A DNA stretch of 22,480 bases. Source: a virus. The notes beneath the pieces are model-generated. The model searched no databases, was not told where the DNA came from, and saw nothing but the letters and a program-made list of their open reading frames with translations. The first letter of the stretch is position 1. The number at the start of each line of letters is the position of its first letter. This document shows, in pieces, positions 1-7,418 of the stretch. A program made the position numbers and the translations under genes. The DNA is taken from IMG/VR virus record IMGVR_UViG_3300008110_000463, positions 1 to 22,480 of that record; one strand, given 5' to 3'.

Positions 1-1
1 G

Positions 2-199
2 AACCACTTCTTGACCGACAACAACGCTTGGTTCCTGACCACGGACGTTCCCAACGGTCTGAAGCACTTTGTTCGTACCCCGATGAGTACCGGAATGGAC
101 GGTGATTTCGATACGGGCAACGTGCGTTACAAGGCCCGTGAGCGTTATTCGTTCGGTTGGTCGGATCCGCTCGGTATGTTCGCTTCCCCCGGAGCCTAA
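2..199 (+). CDS. Major capsid protein, C-terminal fragment
   Basis: The reading frame is already open at the left edge and stops at 197-199, so only about 65 C-terminal residues are present. They include NAWFLTTDVPNGLKHF, a methionine/glycine-rich stretch (TGMDGDFDTGNVRYKARER) and a YSFGWSDPLG ending. These match my memory of the C-terminus of major capsid proteins in environmental tailed phages, which are often annotated as Mu gpT-like or P22-like major head subunits. Its position just before a strong terminator and a run of small virion genes fits a capsid gene, which is normally the most highly expressed late gene. The initiation site and most of the fold lie outside the window, so the assignment rests on the C-terminal sequence and context. 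The first in-frame start-like codon (TTG, 11-13) is internal to the protein and is not the start. Confidence 0.72.
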   Translation, partial: NHFLTDNNAWFLTTDVPNGLKHFVRTPMSTGMDGDFDTGNVRYKARERYSFGWSDPLGMFASPGA

Positions 200-346
200 G
201 GCTTTAGGGTTGCAGGGAGGGGGCTTCGGCCCCCTTCTCTTTTATTGTCTGGTGTGTTAGTTTCTGCGTATCCAAGATTATTGTTTTTCTACCGACTGGC
301 TTGGCAGATTTTCCTCAAACGGTAGAACCATACGAGGACATTTAAA
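200..346 (+). other. Non-coding gap between capsid and next gene
   Basis: Apart from the terminator I see no gene in these 147 bases. The right end carries the ribosome binding site GAGGA (334-338), eight bases before the ATG at 347. I found no convincing sigma70-type promoter here: T-rich hexamers are present, but none is paired at 16-18 base spacing with a good -10. The downstream genes may depend on readthrough of the terminator or on a phage-specific promoter that I cannot recognise. Confidence 0.5.
215..243 (+). terminator. Rho-independent terminator after the capsid gene
   Basis: A stem pairs 215-224 with 229-238. Its core is GGGGGC / GCCCCC closed by a TTCG tetraloop, with two G-U pairs lower down, and CTTTTATT follows directly. 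This is a textbook intrinsic terminator, 15 bases after the capsid stop. It would limit or partly stop transcription from the capsid gene into the following virion genes, as is common just after phage capsid genes. Confidence 0.88.
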
Positions 347-826
347 ATGAGTTTCGCTACTTTCTCCGGCCCCGTTCGTTCTGGCACCGTTCGTTATGGC
401 GCAGGCCGTAATACTGGCTTGGCCGTGCTTAATCAGTCCTATGACACAGGTGACCTTACCGGCACTATCGTAGGCAACGTAGACGGCGCACGTTTTGTTG
501 TCCCCCAAGGTTCACAGATTGTGGATATTGTGGTCGATCAGGTTGTTGCCGCTACCGCTGGTACTACGACGATCTCGGTCGGTACCACTTCGGGTGGCGC
601 TGAACTGATGGCTGGTGTTGCTACTACGGCGGGTGGCCGTTTCCGTGGTGTTGCTACTGCTGCTACCCAGCTTGCTTGGCAGACTTCGACTACTGCCGAC
701 ACCACGATCTACGTGCGCGTTGCGGTTGGTACTGCCACTCTTACTGCGGGTCGAGCAATTGTGACTGTTCTTTACGCTCAGCGTGGCTCAGACGGCGCTC
801 AGAACCCGACTACCTTCCAGAACTGA
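347..826 (+). CDS. Small beta-rich virion protein, probable head decoration
   Basis: This 159-residue protein is rich in Ala, Gly, Thr and Val, has no Cys and shows alternating hydrophobic/polar beta-strand patterns throughout. The N-terminus (MSFATFSGPVRSGTVRYG) is short and polar, with no signal peptide or membrane segment. A GAGGA ribosome binding site lies eight bases before the ATG. Placement directly behind the major capsid gene is the usual position of capsid decoration or stabilising proteins, and the composition fits a small beta-barrel or beta-sandwich virion protein. I do not recognise a named family; decoration protein is an inference from position and composition. It could equally be a head fibre or neck component. 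Confidence 0.6.
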   Translation: MSFATFSGPVRSGTVRYGAGRNTGLAVLNQSYDTGDLTGTIVGNVDGARFVVPQGSQIVDIVVDQVVAATAGTTTISVGTTSGGAELMAGVATTAGGRFRGVATAATQLAWQTSTTADTTIYVRVAVGTATLTAGRAIVTVLYAQRGSDGAQNPTTFQN

Positions 827-839
827 TTAAGGGGGTAGC

Positions 840-1175
840 ATGCGCCCAGTCCGTACAGCACTAACGGGACTGGGGGCTTCGGCCCCCATTCCTCTCGATA
901 TCAATCAGTCACCGTTTAATGTCAGTGTCGCAGTGGCACTGTCAGCCGGGGCGAACCTGACGTATACCGTCGAGCACACCTACGACGATGTTTATGCCGC
1001 AGGGTTTGACCCGTCTACGGCTGTCTGGTTTTCTCAGGCTGGATTGACGACCAAAACGACTTCACTGGATGGTAACTACAACTACCCAGTGCGGGCCGTC
1101 CGGTTGAATATCACTCTGTACACCAGCGGTCAGGCGACGATGACTATCATCCAAGCTGGCATGCCGGGGAGGTAA
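840..1175 (+). CDS. Conserved small phage structural protein, unknown function
   Basis: A 111-residue protein. After a short basic start (MRPVRTALTG) it contains PLDINQSPFNVSVAV, then LTYTVEHTYDDVYAAGFDP and a beta-rich C-terminus. The central pattern LTYTVxHTxDDV resembles small virion-associated proteins in environmental phages. The ATG at 840 is preceded by AAGGGGG (829-835). The first 17 codons span two overlapping GC-rich hairpins (845-887, listed separately), which may affect translation. The stop overlaps the next gene's first possible ATG by one base. No membrane segment, signal peptide or catalytic motif is visible. Probably a minor virion beta-sandwich protein; the exact role is unknown. 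Confidence 0.62.
   Translation: MRPVRTALTGLGASAPIPLDINQSPFNVSVAVALSAGANLTYTVEHTYDDVYAAGFDPSTAVWFSQAGLTTKTTSLDGNYNYPVRAVRLNITLYTSGQATMTIIQAGMPGR
845..887 (+). promoter_or_regulatory. Two mutually exclusive GC-rich hairpins at a gene start
   Basis: CCCAGTCC (845-852) is perfectly complementary to GGACTGGG (867-874). GGGGGC (872-877) pairs with GCCCCC (882-887) across a TTCG loop, and this second hairpin is identical in sequence to the core of the terminator at 219-234. The two stems share bases 872-874, so only one can form fully. The second stem is followed by ATTCCTCTC rather than a T-run, so it is not a normal terminator. Its CCCCC arm could also pair with the GGGGG of the ribosome binding site at 831-835. 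The pairings are seen directly; any attenuation or translational control is inference, since the region also encodes GLGASAPI. Confidence 0.4.
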
Positions 1176-1177
1176 TG

Positions 1178-1696
1178 ATGAGTATTGACATTGGTGCCCT
1201 TCGGCAGTTTGAGGCGTCTTGGAAGCCTGTCCTCGACTCGATTCCTGCTGTTATTGAGATGTCGCAGCAGCGCAACGAACTTGAGAAGGCAGTCGAAGCC
1301 AAGCGCAAAGAGTTTGCCGCTACGGAGCAAGAAATTAAGGATGCTTACGTAGAAGCAGACAGGCGTCTGTCTGAAGTGAATAGTCAGATGGAGCAGGCTA
1401 TTAAAAGCAAGCAGGATGTGCTTGATGAGACCGCCCGCTTGGTTGAGGCGCGTTCTCTGGAAATCGCAGAAGCTGGTGCTACACGCAAGAAAACTCTGGC
1501 GGCTACGGAAGCAAAACTTGCTGAAGCGGAAGCAAAACTTGCCGCAGTTGAAGCAGGCATTGCGGAAAAGGCCGCTGCGTGTGATGCGGAGATTGAAGCT
1601 AAAAAGGCCGCTGCGGAGGCTGCTCTTGCTGAAGTCGAGGCCAAGCGTAAAGCCGCTGAATCCGTACTTGAGTCTCTCCGAGCCAAGTTGGGGTAA
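1178..1696 (+). CDS. Long alpha-helical coiled-coil protein
   Basis: About 172 residues, dominated by Ala, Glu and Lys from roughly residue 28 to the C-terminus, with heptad spacing of Ala/Leu/Val typical of a continuous coiled coil. The N-terminal 25 residues (MSIDIGALRQFEASWKPV...) are the only non-repetitive part. I chose the second of two adjacent ATGs (1178, not 1175) because GGGGAGG at 1166-1172 is then five bases away. Short DNA direct repeats inside the gene (1506-1542 and 1566-1615) show growth by heptad-sized duplications. Such proteins act as rods, spacers or scaffolds. Possible roles are a scaffold-like assembly factor, a fibre stalk or an internal virion protein. The role is not decidable from sequence; the coiled coil itself is clear. 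Confidence 0.68.
   Translation: MSIDIGALRQFEASWKPVLDSIPAVIEMSQQRNELEKAVEAKRKEFAATEQEIKDAYVEADRRLSEVNSQMEQAIKSKQDVLDETARLVEARSLEIAEAGATRKKTLAATEAKLAEAEAKLAAVEAGIAEKAAACDAEIEAKKAAAEAALAEVEAKRKAAESVLESLRAKLG
1506..1542 (+). repeat. 16-base direct repeat at 21-base offset in the coiled-coil gene
   Basis: CGGAAGCAAAACTTGC occurs perfectly at 1506-1521 and again at 1527-1542. The 21-base offset equals seven codons, exactly one coiled-coil heptad. A second pair, AAAAGGCCGCTGCG at 1566-1579 and 1602-1615, is offset by 36 bases (12 codons). These are internal duplications within the coding sequence rather than a separate element. Confidence 0.85.
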
Positions 1697-1699
1697 AGC

Positions 1700-2032
1700 G
1701 TGTCAGTCAGCGGCGTAAGTTACGTCCAAGGGCTGGATAGTGGTGAATATGACTTTACCCATGTGGTATCGACAGTCACTGCTTCCGGCTCTACGACTAT
1801 CTACACCCCCGCTGCGGGCAAGCGCCTGCGCCTGCGGTGGATCTACACCTTGAACGACCCCGGTTCTACCGCTTCGCCTTTGATTAGGATCTTTCTCGGC
1901 GCAGAAGAAAAGTTCCGGGTTTACGCGCTTAGCAAACGGCAGTTCTGTACGGGGCCGGTAAACGGCGCTTTGATTATCAACCTCAGTGAGGCTGCTGAAG
2001 TGGCCGTAACTGCTCTAATAGAAGAGTTCTGA
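1700..2032 (+). CDS. Small beta-rich phage structural protein
   Basis: This 110-residue protein starts at a GTG three bases after the preceding stop; the frame contains no better-placed ATG at its beginning. The sequence includes YDFTHVVSTVTASGSTTIY, then KRLRLRWIYTLNDPGS and a hydrophobic C-terminal half ending ALIEEF. The alternating pattern indicates a small beta-sandwich. No signal peptide, membrane segment or enzyme motif is seen. It lies in an unbroken series of virion-type genes with nearly no spacing, so a minor structural or decoration role is likely. I do not recognise a named family. Confidence 0.58.
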   Translation: MSVSGVSYVQGLDSGEYDFTHVVSTVTASGSTTIYTPAAGKRLRLRWIYTLNDPGSTASPLIRIFLGAEEKFRVYALSKRQFCTGPVNGALIINLSEAAEVAVTALIEEF

Positions 2033-2033
2033 C

Positions 2034-2459
2034 ATGGCAACGTACAATAAATTTCAAGACTTCTCTGAACAGCTTGTTATTGGCACTCATGACTTTGACA
2101 CCAACGTGTTCAAGGTCTACCTGTCCAACACCGTGCCTTCGGCTTCTGCTGATGCGATTAAAGCTGATCTCCCTGAGATTACCGCAGGTAACGGCTACAC
2201 CGCTGGTGGCGCTACCACGACCATTACGGTTGCTGAAGTAACAGGCACTACGACCGTTTCCGGCACTCAGGTAGTGTTCACGGCTTCTGGTGGCGCGATT
2301 GCGGCTTTCCAGTATGTTGTGCTGTACAACGATACCGCTGTTAACAAGAACCTTATCGCGTGGTGGGACTACGGCAGTGCGTTGACGCTTAACAACGGCG
2401 AGTCCTTTACCGTCAAGTTCTCCAACACCACTCCCGGCGCTATCTTCACTCTGGCTTGA
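2034..2459 (+). CDS. Tail-associated beta protein, paralogue of the gene at 15067
   Basis: A 141-residue protein with the order: short helical start (NKFQDFSEQLVIGTHDF), FKVYLSNTVPS, a glycine turn (EITAGNGYTAGG), Thr-rich strands, and a C-terminal half with YVVLYND and FTVKFSN. The same order (GxxxFxxxxFKxxL, then E-x2-AGxGYxAGG, then an LxY strand and a final FxVxF strand) is seen in the 140-residue product of 15067-15489. I therefore call the two paralogues or members of one widespread phage structural family, usually annotated only as hypothetical or tail protein. Its role is probably in virion decoration or tail attachment. It starts one base after the preceding stop. Confidence 0.62.
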   Translation: MATYNKFQDFSEQLVIGTHDFDTNVFKVYLSNTVPSASADAIKADLPEITAGNGYTAGGATTTITVAEVTGTTTVSGTQVVFTASGGAIAAFQYVVLYNDTAVNKNLIAWWDYGSALTLNNGESFTVKFSNTTPGAIFTLA

Positions 2460-2471
2460 TAGGGGCGGTCC

Positions 2472-3119
2472 ATGCCTATCGTCTACCGCAACGTCAAAGG
2501 CTCGGCGCTTACTTACGCCGAGTTGGATGGCAACTTCTCTACACTCGCCGGTAGGACTGATCTTGCGTGGGCGCAGGTTGGCAGTGAGCCTTCTATCGAG
2601 TCTGGCACGGGTAACCCACCAGAACTAGCCCCGTTCATTGGCGGCATCAACGCTTGGTCTTACAGCGCAACGTCCATGACTGAGGCGTTTTCGACCAGCG
2701 ACTTGCCGTTTGACTGGTGCCCCGGTACTGATCTTGTCTACGGTATTCACTGGTCGCCGGGGAACAGTACGTCCACGGGCACGGTACGGTTTGGGCTTGA
2801 GTTCACTTACGCATGGGCGTACGGGCAAGGCGCAGCATCAGTTTTTCCTGCTACGACCACGATTTATGTTGAGCCTACGATCAGCACAGGCGTGGCGTAT
2901 GAGCATTACCTGAACTTTAACGCGCCGGCAAATAATTTCCCCGGTAGTCTGGCGCAACAGAACATGCGGTTCTTGGTACGCATCTTCCGTGACGGCGGGC
3001 ATCCTAACGATACGTTCCCTGATCCAGTCTTCATTCTTGCGACAGATCTGTTTTATCAGACAGACCGCTTTGGTGTGCCAAATAAGTCGCCGCCGTTCCC
3101 CACAACGCCTATTTCGTAA
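2472..3119 (+). CDS. Phage virion appendage protein with fibre-type N-terminus
   Basis: A 215-residue protein. The N-terminus, YRNVKGSALTYAELDGNF, has the LTxxELDxNF motif common at the start of phage tail-fibre and appendage proteins, where it serves as a virion-attachment segment. Residues about 95-160 carry a pattern (YGIHWSPGNSTSTGTVRFG, then LEFTYAWA and TIYVEPTIS) resembling a beta-sandwich domain found in phage appendage proteins. The C-terminus is rich in Phe, Pro and Asp (FPDPVFILATDLFYQTDRF). The start has AGGGGCGG upstream (2460-2467). I infer a small fibre or decoration protein attached to the particle; the partner and receptor are unknown. Confidence 0.6.
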   Translation: MPIVYRNVKGSALTYAELDGNFSTLAGRTDLAWAQVGSEPSIESGTGNPPELAPFIGGINAWSYSATSMTEAFSTSDLPFDWCPGTDLVYGIHWSPGNSTSTGTVRFGLEFTYAWAYGQGAASVFPATTTIYVEPTISTGVAYEHYLNFNAPANNFPGSLAQQNMRFLVRIFRDGGHPNDTFPDPVFILATDLFYQTDRFGVPNKSPPFPTTPIS

Positions 3120-3129
3120 GGGGTAGCCA

Positions 3130-4899
3130 ATGGCTCTTGGCACCCCAGTAGCCGCAGCAGCAGCCTATTCGGCGCTAAACGGCACCACTGTCACACCGGC
3201 TTATCCGGCGGGCATACTTGCCACTGACGTTGTTCTGCTGTTTGTTGGTCAAAAGCCCGGTAGCGCAAACAGCGGCACTAATCCGGCCCCAAGCGGTTGG
3301 ACGCTCCGCGAGGAGTTAACTGGCGCGGGTGGCTACGGCGCTACGCTGGGTGCTGACACCGGCAACACGAACCTGCGGGTGTTTTCGTGGAATACGCCGA
3401 TTGCGGGACAGACGGGTAACCTGAACGTTTCGCTTGGTAACAGTAACGTCGCGTGGGCGTTTATCGTTCGCATCCCCACGGGCGGCGGTGCGATCAGTTA
3501 CGGATCGGCTGACGGTCAGAGGACGACGACTCCCACCTCACCGATGACGGTGGCGCTGACCAACGGCGCAACAGCAACAAACTTCGAATCGGGTGACCTC
3601 GCCATCTGGGCGATGTGTATCCCGACCGACGTTCAAACTCCGGCTCAGTTCAGCAACCACTTAGCCACGGCGACCGGTGCGACCTTTGCTGCTGGCGTCG
3701 AGATCAACGAACCTGATTCGACCACTGGTAACGACATTGGTGGCTTCAGTGCGTATGCGTCTGTCAGCAGTGGCAGCAGTACGGCAGCACCCAGTGTAAC
3801 GGTCACGCTGGCGGGTACGCTCACCAACGTGCGCGGCCCGGTGGTCATGCTGCGGGTGCGAGAAATCCAAGCGATCTCGTTCAACGCTGAAGTTGGGTCT
3901 TACAGCATCACTGGGCAGGCGGCTACTACTGCCGCTTCACGCTTGTTCAACGCCGAGGCTGGGGCGTATAGCCTGACCGGGCAGGCGGCTACGCTTGCGC
4001 TATCTAAGGAACTTTCTGCTAACTCAGGCTCCTACGCGATCAATGGGCAGGCGGCAGACTTTGTTTTAGCTAAGGCCATCTCCGCTGATGCGGGTTCTTA
4101 TTTACTGACAGGGCAGTTAGCAGCCCTTCTTCGTTCCACTGTTTTTTCTGCCGATACGGGCGCGTATGTAATTACGGGGCAGGCAGCGACTCTTTCCCGC
4201 GCAGCCAACTTTTCCGCTGACGCAGGCACCTACGTTGTCACAGGCCAGCCTGCAAGTTTATTTACCGCTTCGGTATTTAGTGCTGATTCAGGTACGTACA
4301 GTATTACGGGTCAGGCGGCAGATCTTCTGTATGTACCTGTTGCTACGTTTGACGCTGAGTCTGGTAGCTATGCTGTAACGGGGCAAGATGCCACGCTGAT
4401 CCGGGCGCAGATTTTTACCGCAGGGCTCGGTCAGTATTCAATCAGCGAAGACTACGTAGACCCCGGATACAACGAGCCCGGATACACCAGCGGTACTAGT
4501 GCGGCGCTGCTTCGTTCGCTGCTGTTTAATTCTGAGGCGGGCAACTACGCTATCACGGGGCAGGACGCAGGCTTGTCGCTCGACACGCTGCTGAACGCCG
4601 AGGCTGGGGCGTACAATATAAGCGGTCAGGCCGCTTCGCTGCTATCCGCAGCGTCGCTCTTTGCCGATGCGGGCACTTATGCTATAAGCGGTCAGGCCGC
4701 TAGCCTGCTATCAAGTTCACTCTTTAATGCAGCATCTGGTTCGTATTTGATCTCCGGGCAGGATGCTACTCTCTTCCCAGCTACGCTCTATCCCAACCCA
4801 GCCGACGTCCGACAAGGCGTTGTTTACGGGCCCGATGGCATCTATACTGGGACTCTAGTTGTGGGTGGCAACGCTGTAATCTACCTTTTTGACGACTAA
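3130..4899 (+). CDS. Repeat-containing fibre/adhesin-like protein (GxYxITGQ repeats)
   Basis: A 589-residue protein in three parts. Residues 1-250 form a beta-rich domain with YPAGILATDVVLLFVGQKPG and a GWTLREEL turn, a pattern common in phage fibre and virion beta domains. Residues 251-549 hold thirteen units of about 22-24 residues with the core GxYx(I/V/L)(T/S)GQxAxL. Twelve are canonical; the ninth (GQYSISEDYV) is degenerate and followed by a Tyr/Pro/Gly insertion. Residues 550-589 carry VRQGVVYGPDGIYTGTL, a C-terminal motif seen in several phage repeat proteins. No signal peptide or membrane segment is present. The repeats probably form a beta-solenoid or a string of small beta units, giving an extended fibre. 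It lies directly before the six-paralogue array and shares its repeat with the gene just after it. An adhesin or fibre role is inference. Confidence 0.68.
   Translation: MALGTPVAAAAAYSALNGTTVTPAYPAGILATDVVLLFVGQKPGSANSGTNPAPSGWTLREELTGAGGYGATLGADTGNTNLRVFSWNTPIAGQTGNLNVSLGNSNVAWAFIVRIPTGGGAISYGSADGQRTTTPTSPMTVALTNGATATNFESGDLAIWAMCIPTDVQTPAQFSNHLATATGATFAAGVEINEPDSTTGNDIGGFSAYASVSSGSSTAAPSVTVTLAGTLTNVRGPVVMLRVREIQAISFNAEVGSYSITGQAATTAASRLFNAEAGAYSLTGQAATLALSKELSANSGSYAINGQAADFVLAKAISADAGSYLLTGQLAALLRSTVFSADTGAYVITGQAATLSRAANFSADAGTYVVTGQPASLFTASVFSADSGTYSITGQAADLLYVPVATFDAESGSYAVTGQDATLIRAQIFTAGLGQYSISEDYVDPGYNEPGYTSGTSAALLRSLLFNSEAGNYAITGQDAGLSLDTLLNAEAGAYNISGQAASLLSAASLFADAGTYAISGQAASLLSSSLFNAASGSYLISGQDATLFPATLYPNPADVRQGVVYGPDGIYTGTLVVGGNAVIYLFDD
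3880..4776 (+). repeat. Thirteen degenerate GxYxITGQ coding repeats
   Basis: The period is about 66-72 bases. Most units have diverged at synonymous sites, but some keep DNA-level identity: ATAAGCGGTCAGGCCGCT is perfect at 4618-4635 and 4684-4701 (66 bases apart), and AACGCCGAGGCTGGGGCGTA is perfect at 3949-3968 and 4594-4613. This indicates repeat gain or exchange at different times. A further unit with the same core lies in another gene, at about 10597-10638. Confidence 0.85.
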
Positions 4900-4911
4900 C
4901 GGGCAAAGTCA

Positions 4912-5718
4912 ATGGCTATCACGAATCTGGACCAAGTAATTGCTGGGGCACAGATCCCTCAGTTCTATATCAAAGCGCTGTCTGGTACGTTGGTTGCTGG
5001 TCGCCCGTACTCCACGTTTTATACAGCGGGCATCCCCGGCCCCGCCGTTGCGCCCACTCCCGGTATTAGCGGCGCGGCACTTACTTCTTACGCAGGGCAG
5101 TTGCCGTTTACCAATCCGGCAAGTGGAAACTCTTATCTGGCCCGCTTTGTTGGCATTTCATCCGCGCAGATCGGCACCGTTACGCTGGCCGATAGGCTCT
5201 GGCATAACAGCGGCATTACAATCACTTCTACCTCTCCGCAGACTGTCAATAGCGTAGCTTTCCCGGCGAGGGATTCCAGTGGCACCGTTAATGGCGCTGG
5301 AGTTGTGCTGGGGGTTGAAGTATCTACCGTGACGGGTGCTGGAACCCCCACAATCACGGTTTCTTATACCAATAGCGTTGGAGCCGCTGGCCGCACGGGC
5401 ACCAATATCATTGCCACGAATGCGACCTCCGCCGCTGGTACGTTCTACCCGATCAGTTTGCAGGCTGGCGACTTGGGCGTGCAGTCAGTTCAGTCCGTTA
5501 CGCTCAGCGCTACATGGACAAGTGGTGTTATTCATCTGGTTGCGTACAGGCCACTTGTATCTGTGCAGTGCCCCGCTTCCGGTTCTGCCGCCGCTGTAGA
5601 CGCGCTGACTAGCGGTATGCCTCGGATGTTTAACAATACGGTACCTTTTGTTATTTTTCTACCCCAAACAACTACTACTACCTCGATTCAAGGATCAATG
5701 ACGGTTACACAGGGGTAA
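4912..5718 (+). CDS. Array paralogue 1 (subgroup A), virion/appendage protein
   Basis: 268 residues. The opening MAITNLDQVIAG is shared in pattern with all six copies. Core motifs are DRLW at about residue 94, QTVNSVAFPARD at 110, SYTNS at 151, GDLGVQSVQS at 186 and AYRP at 211; the chain ends TVTQG. It is beta-rich, Thr/Ser/Gly-rich, and has no signal peptide, membrane segment or catalytic motif. The family matches what I remember as uncharacterised structural proteins of environmental phages, in which DRLWHNSG and a TQG ending recur. It follows the repeat protein by 12 bases, and AAAG upstream of the ATG is a weak ribosome binding site. A virion surface or tail appendage component is likely; the specific role is unknown. 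Confidence 0.72.
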   Translation: MAITNLDQVIAGAQIPQFYIKALSGTLVAGRPYSTFYTAGIPGPAVAPTPGISGAALTSYAGQLPFTNPASGNSYLARFVGISSAQIGTVTLADRLWHNSGITITSTSPQTVNSVAFPARDSSGTVNGAGVVLGVEVSTVTGAGTPTITVSYTNSVGAAGRTGTNIIATNATSAAGTFYPISLQAGDLGVQSVQSVTLSATWTSGVIHLVAYRPLVSVQCPASGSAAAVDALTSGMPRMFNNTVPFVIFLPQTTTTTSIQGSMTVTQG

Positions 5719-5721
5719 GTC

Positions 5722-6561
5722 ATGGCCATCACTACTCTTGCTCAGGCGGCGAGTGGGCTTTTGCCTCCTGTCAACACAATTAAAGTTGACCTTGCGGGGC
5801 CGCTTAGCTCTAACCAAAGTGGATGGATTTCGCTTTGGTATTATGGCGCATACCCTCCTGCGGCAACCTTAAATACTAGTGGGCTAGCCGGGCAGGCGCT
5901 GTATTCCTCCCCCGCTGGGGTGCCTTTTCCAAATCCCCCTAGTGGAAACACTTACTTATCCCGTTTTTCGTCCAGTTTTTGGGCTGAACAGAACGAGCAT
6001 AGTTACTGTTATTATTTATTGGATAGGCTTTGGGAAAATTCTGGCCTTTTACCCGGCGTATTAACCACTCAAACTGTTAACAGCGTCCCGTGGCCCGCTA
6101 GGGATATAAACGGCTCCTCATCAGGTAACGGTGTATATGTAGCGCTTGAGTTTCCTACTTCTACCAGCTCGGGGTTTTCGGTAGAGATTAATTATACCAA
6201 TAGTGTTGGTATAAGCGGGCGTATCGCGCAAAACATTACCCGCCCCAGCAGTATAGCTGCGCTCAAATCGGTAATGCTTTTTGCTCTGGAGGCTGGGGAT
6301 GTAGGTGTCCAGTCTGTACAAAGTGTATCTTTTGCTGCTGGGGGTTGGAGTGGTGGAACCGCTAATTTGTTTGCTTACAGGCCGATTATCATTACGAGTT
6401 CATTTAGCGGAAACACAGTGTTGTCTTCGGAAGAAGACATTTTTAATTTAGCTGCTCCTCGAATATTTGATGATAGTGTACTGATGTACTTAAAATACGT
6501 AATTACGTCAGCTAGTTTAAGCTATTACGATCAAATAAACTATCAGTTTACCCAAGGCTAG
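5722..6561 (+). CDS. Array paralogue 2 (subgroup B), virion/appendage protein
   Basis: 279 residues, starting MAITTLAQAASGLLPP and ending QFTQG. The shared core is present: DRLWENSG, QTVNSVPWPARD, INYTNSVG, GDVGVQSVQS and AYRP. It differs from copy 1 by a Trp-rich stretch (GWISLWYYGAYPP), by Trp in place of Phe in the QTVNSV(F/W)P motif, and by a C-terminal LAAPRIFDDSVL in place of GMPRMFNNTVPF; copy 3 shares all three changes. The gene is visibly more AT-rich than the flanks: by eye count 6001-6060 has 23 G/C of 60 and 6481-6540 has 18 of 60. The ribosome binding site AGGGG sits inside the last codons of copy 1. Function unknown; an appendage role is inferred. Confidence 0.7.
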   Translation: MAITTLAQAASGLLPPVNTIKVDLAGPLSSNQSGWISLWYYGAYPPAATLNTSGLAGQALYSSPAGVPFPNPPSGNTYLSRFSSSFWAEQNEHSYCYYLLDRLWENSGLLPGVLTTQTVNSVPWPARDINGSSSGNGVYVALEFPTSTSSGFSVEINYTNSVGISGRIAQNITRPSSIAALKSVMLFALEAGDVGVQSVQSVSFAAGGWSGGTANLFAYRPIIITSSFSGNTVLSSEEDIFNLAAPRIFDDSVLMYLKYVITSASLSYYDQINYQFTQG

Positions 6562-6563
6562 TC

Positions 6564-7415
6564 GTGGCTATTACTACATTGAGTCAGGCAGTAGACGGTA
6601 TGTTGCCCCCCATAGAGGTGGTAAAACAGCCCCCTACTATTTCCACTCTTGACATGACTTGGAATACTAGCTGGTATAACACTGGCTATCCTACACCGGC
6701 TTCAACGTCGCTATCTGGCACCCTTGCTGGCACTGCACTTACTTCTGCTACAGGCCAAATGCCCTTTACCAACCCCGCAGCGGGCAATACATATTTAGCC
6801 GCTGTTCGCAGAACGTCTAATTCCCCCCCTACTTCTCTGGCCTCTCAAGGTAGTTTTTTTATAATTGACCGTTTATGGGAGAGTTCTGGTACCGCCGCAG
6901 TTTTAACCCCGCAGACAGTTAATAGCGTTACTTGGCCTACCCGTGACATAAACGGTTCCTCTTTAGGAGAGGGGGTATTTGTAGCTCTGGAGATTTATAA
7001 TCCCAGTACCCTCGGCGGTACACTGCCTACTGCGTCCATCTCCTACACTAACAGCGCTGGTGTAAGTGGGCGAGCTGGTGTAATGATGGCGAATGATTTT
7101 GTTACGACCGTAAGGCATTTTGCTATTTATCCGTTTAGTTTAGATTCTGGAGACACGGGCGTTCAGTCTATTCAGACTTTGACTTACCTAACTGACGCAA
7201 ACAGCCGCTTAAGGTTAATTGCGTTTAGGCCAATTTGTATTGTTCCTCCGTTTAATCAAAAAGGTGCGCGTACTGCTGGAGACATCATAACTCTCGCCGC
7301 CCCACGCCTTTTTGATAACTCAGTATTGCAAACTCTGTTTCTCTTCGCGGGTTATTCTTTTGGTTTTCAAGGCGGGGACTCCGGCGCTACAACGATTCAG
7401 TACACTCAGGGCTAA
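6564..7415 (+). CDS. Array paralogue 3 (subgroup B), GTG start
   Basis: 283 residues, the longest copy. It begins at GTG (6564), which gives MAITTLSQAVDGMLPP, aligning exactly with the family start, so the GTG is secure. Core motifs: DRLWESSG, QTVNSVTWPTRD, SYTNSAG, GDTGVQSIQT and AFRP (Phe replacing Tyr of AYR). It shares with copy 2 the WYNTGYPTPAS-type stretch and LAAPRLFDNSVL, so copies 2 and 3 are probably each other's closest relatives in the array. It ends QYTQG. The ribosome binding site CAAGG lies in the last codons of copy 2, six bases plus one from the start. A structural or appendage role is inferred from family and context. Confidence 0.7.
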   Translation: MAITTLSQAVDGMLPPIEVVKQPPTISTLDMTWNTSWYNTGYPTPASTSLSGTLAGTALTSATGQMPFTNPAAGNTYLAAVRRTSNSPPTSLASQGSFFIIDRLWESSGTAAVLTPQTVNSVTWPTRDINGSSLGEGVFVALEIYNPSTLGGTLPTASISYTNSAGVSGRAGVMMANDFVTTVRHFAIYPFSLDSGDTGVQSIQTLTYLTDANSRLRLIAFRPICIVPPFNQKGARTAGDIITLAAPRLFDNSVLQTLFLFAGYSFGFQGGDSGATTIQYTQG

Positions 7416-7418
7416 ATC

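Noticed and set aside
311-338. Possible hairpin hiding the ribosome binding site of the gene at 347 (TCCTC 312-316 with GAGGA 334-338)
   Set aside because: Only five pairs with a 17-base loop; too weak to claim regulation.
1384-1686. 100-residue minus-strand open frame across the coiled-coil gene
   Set aside because: It is the mirror of the GC-periodic Ala/Glu/Lys coding sequence on the plus strand, is Ala/Ser-rich low complexity, has no ribosome binding site, and all neighbours are plus-strand.
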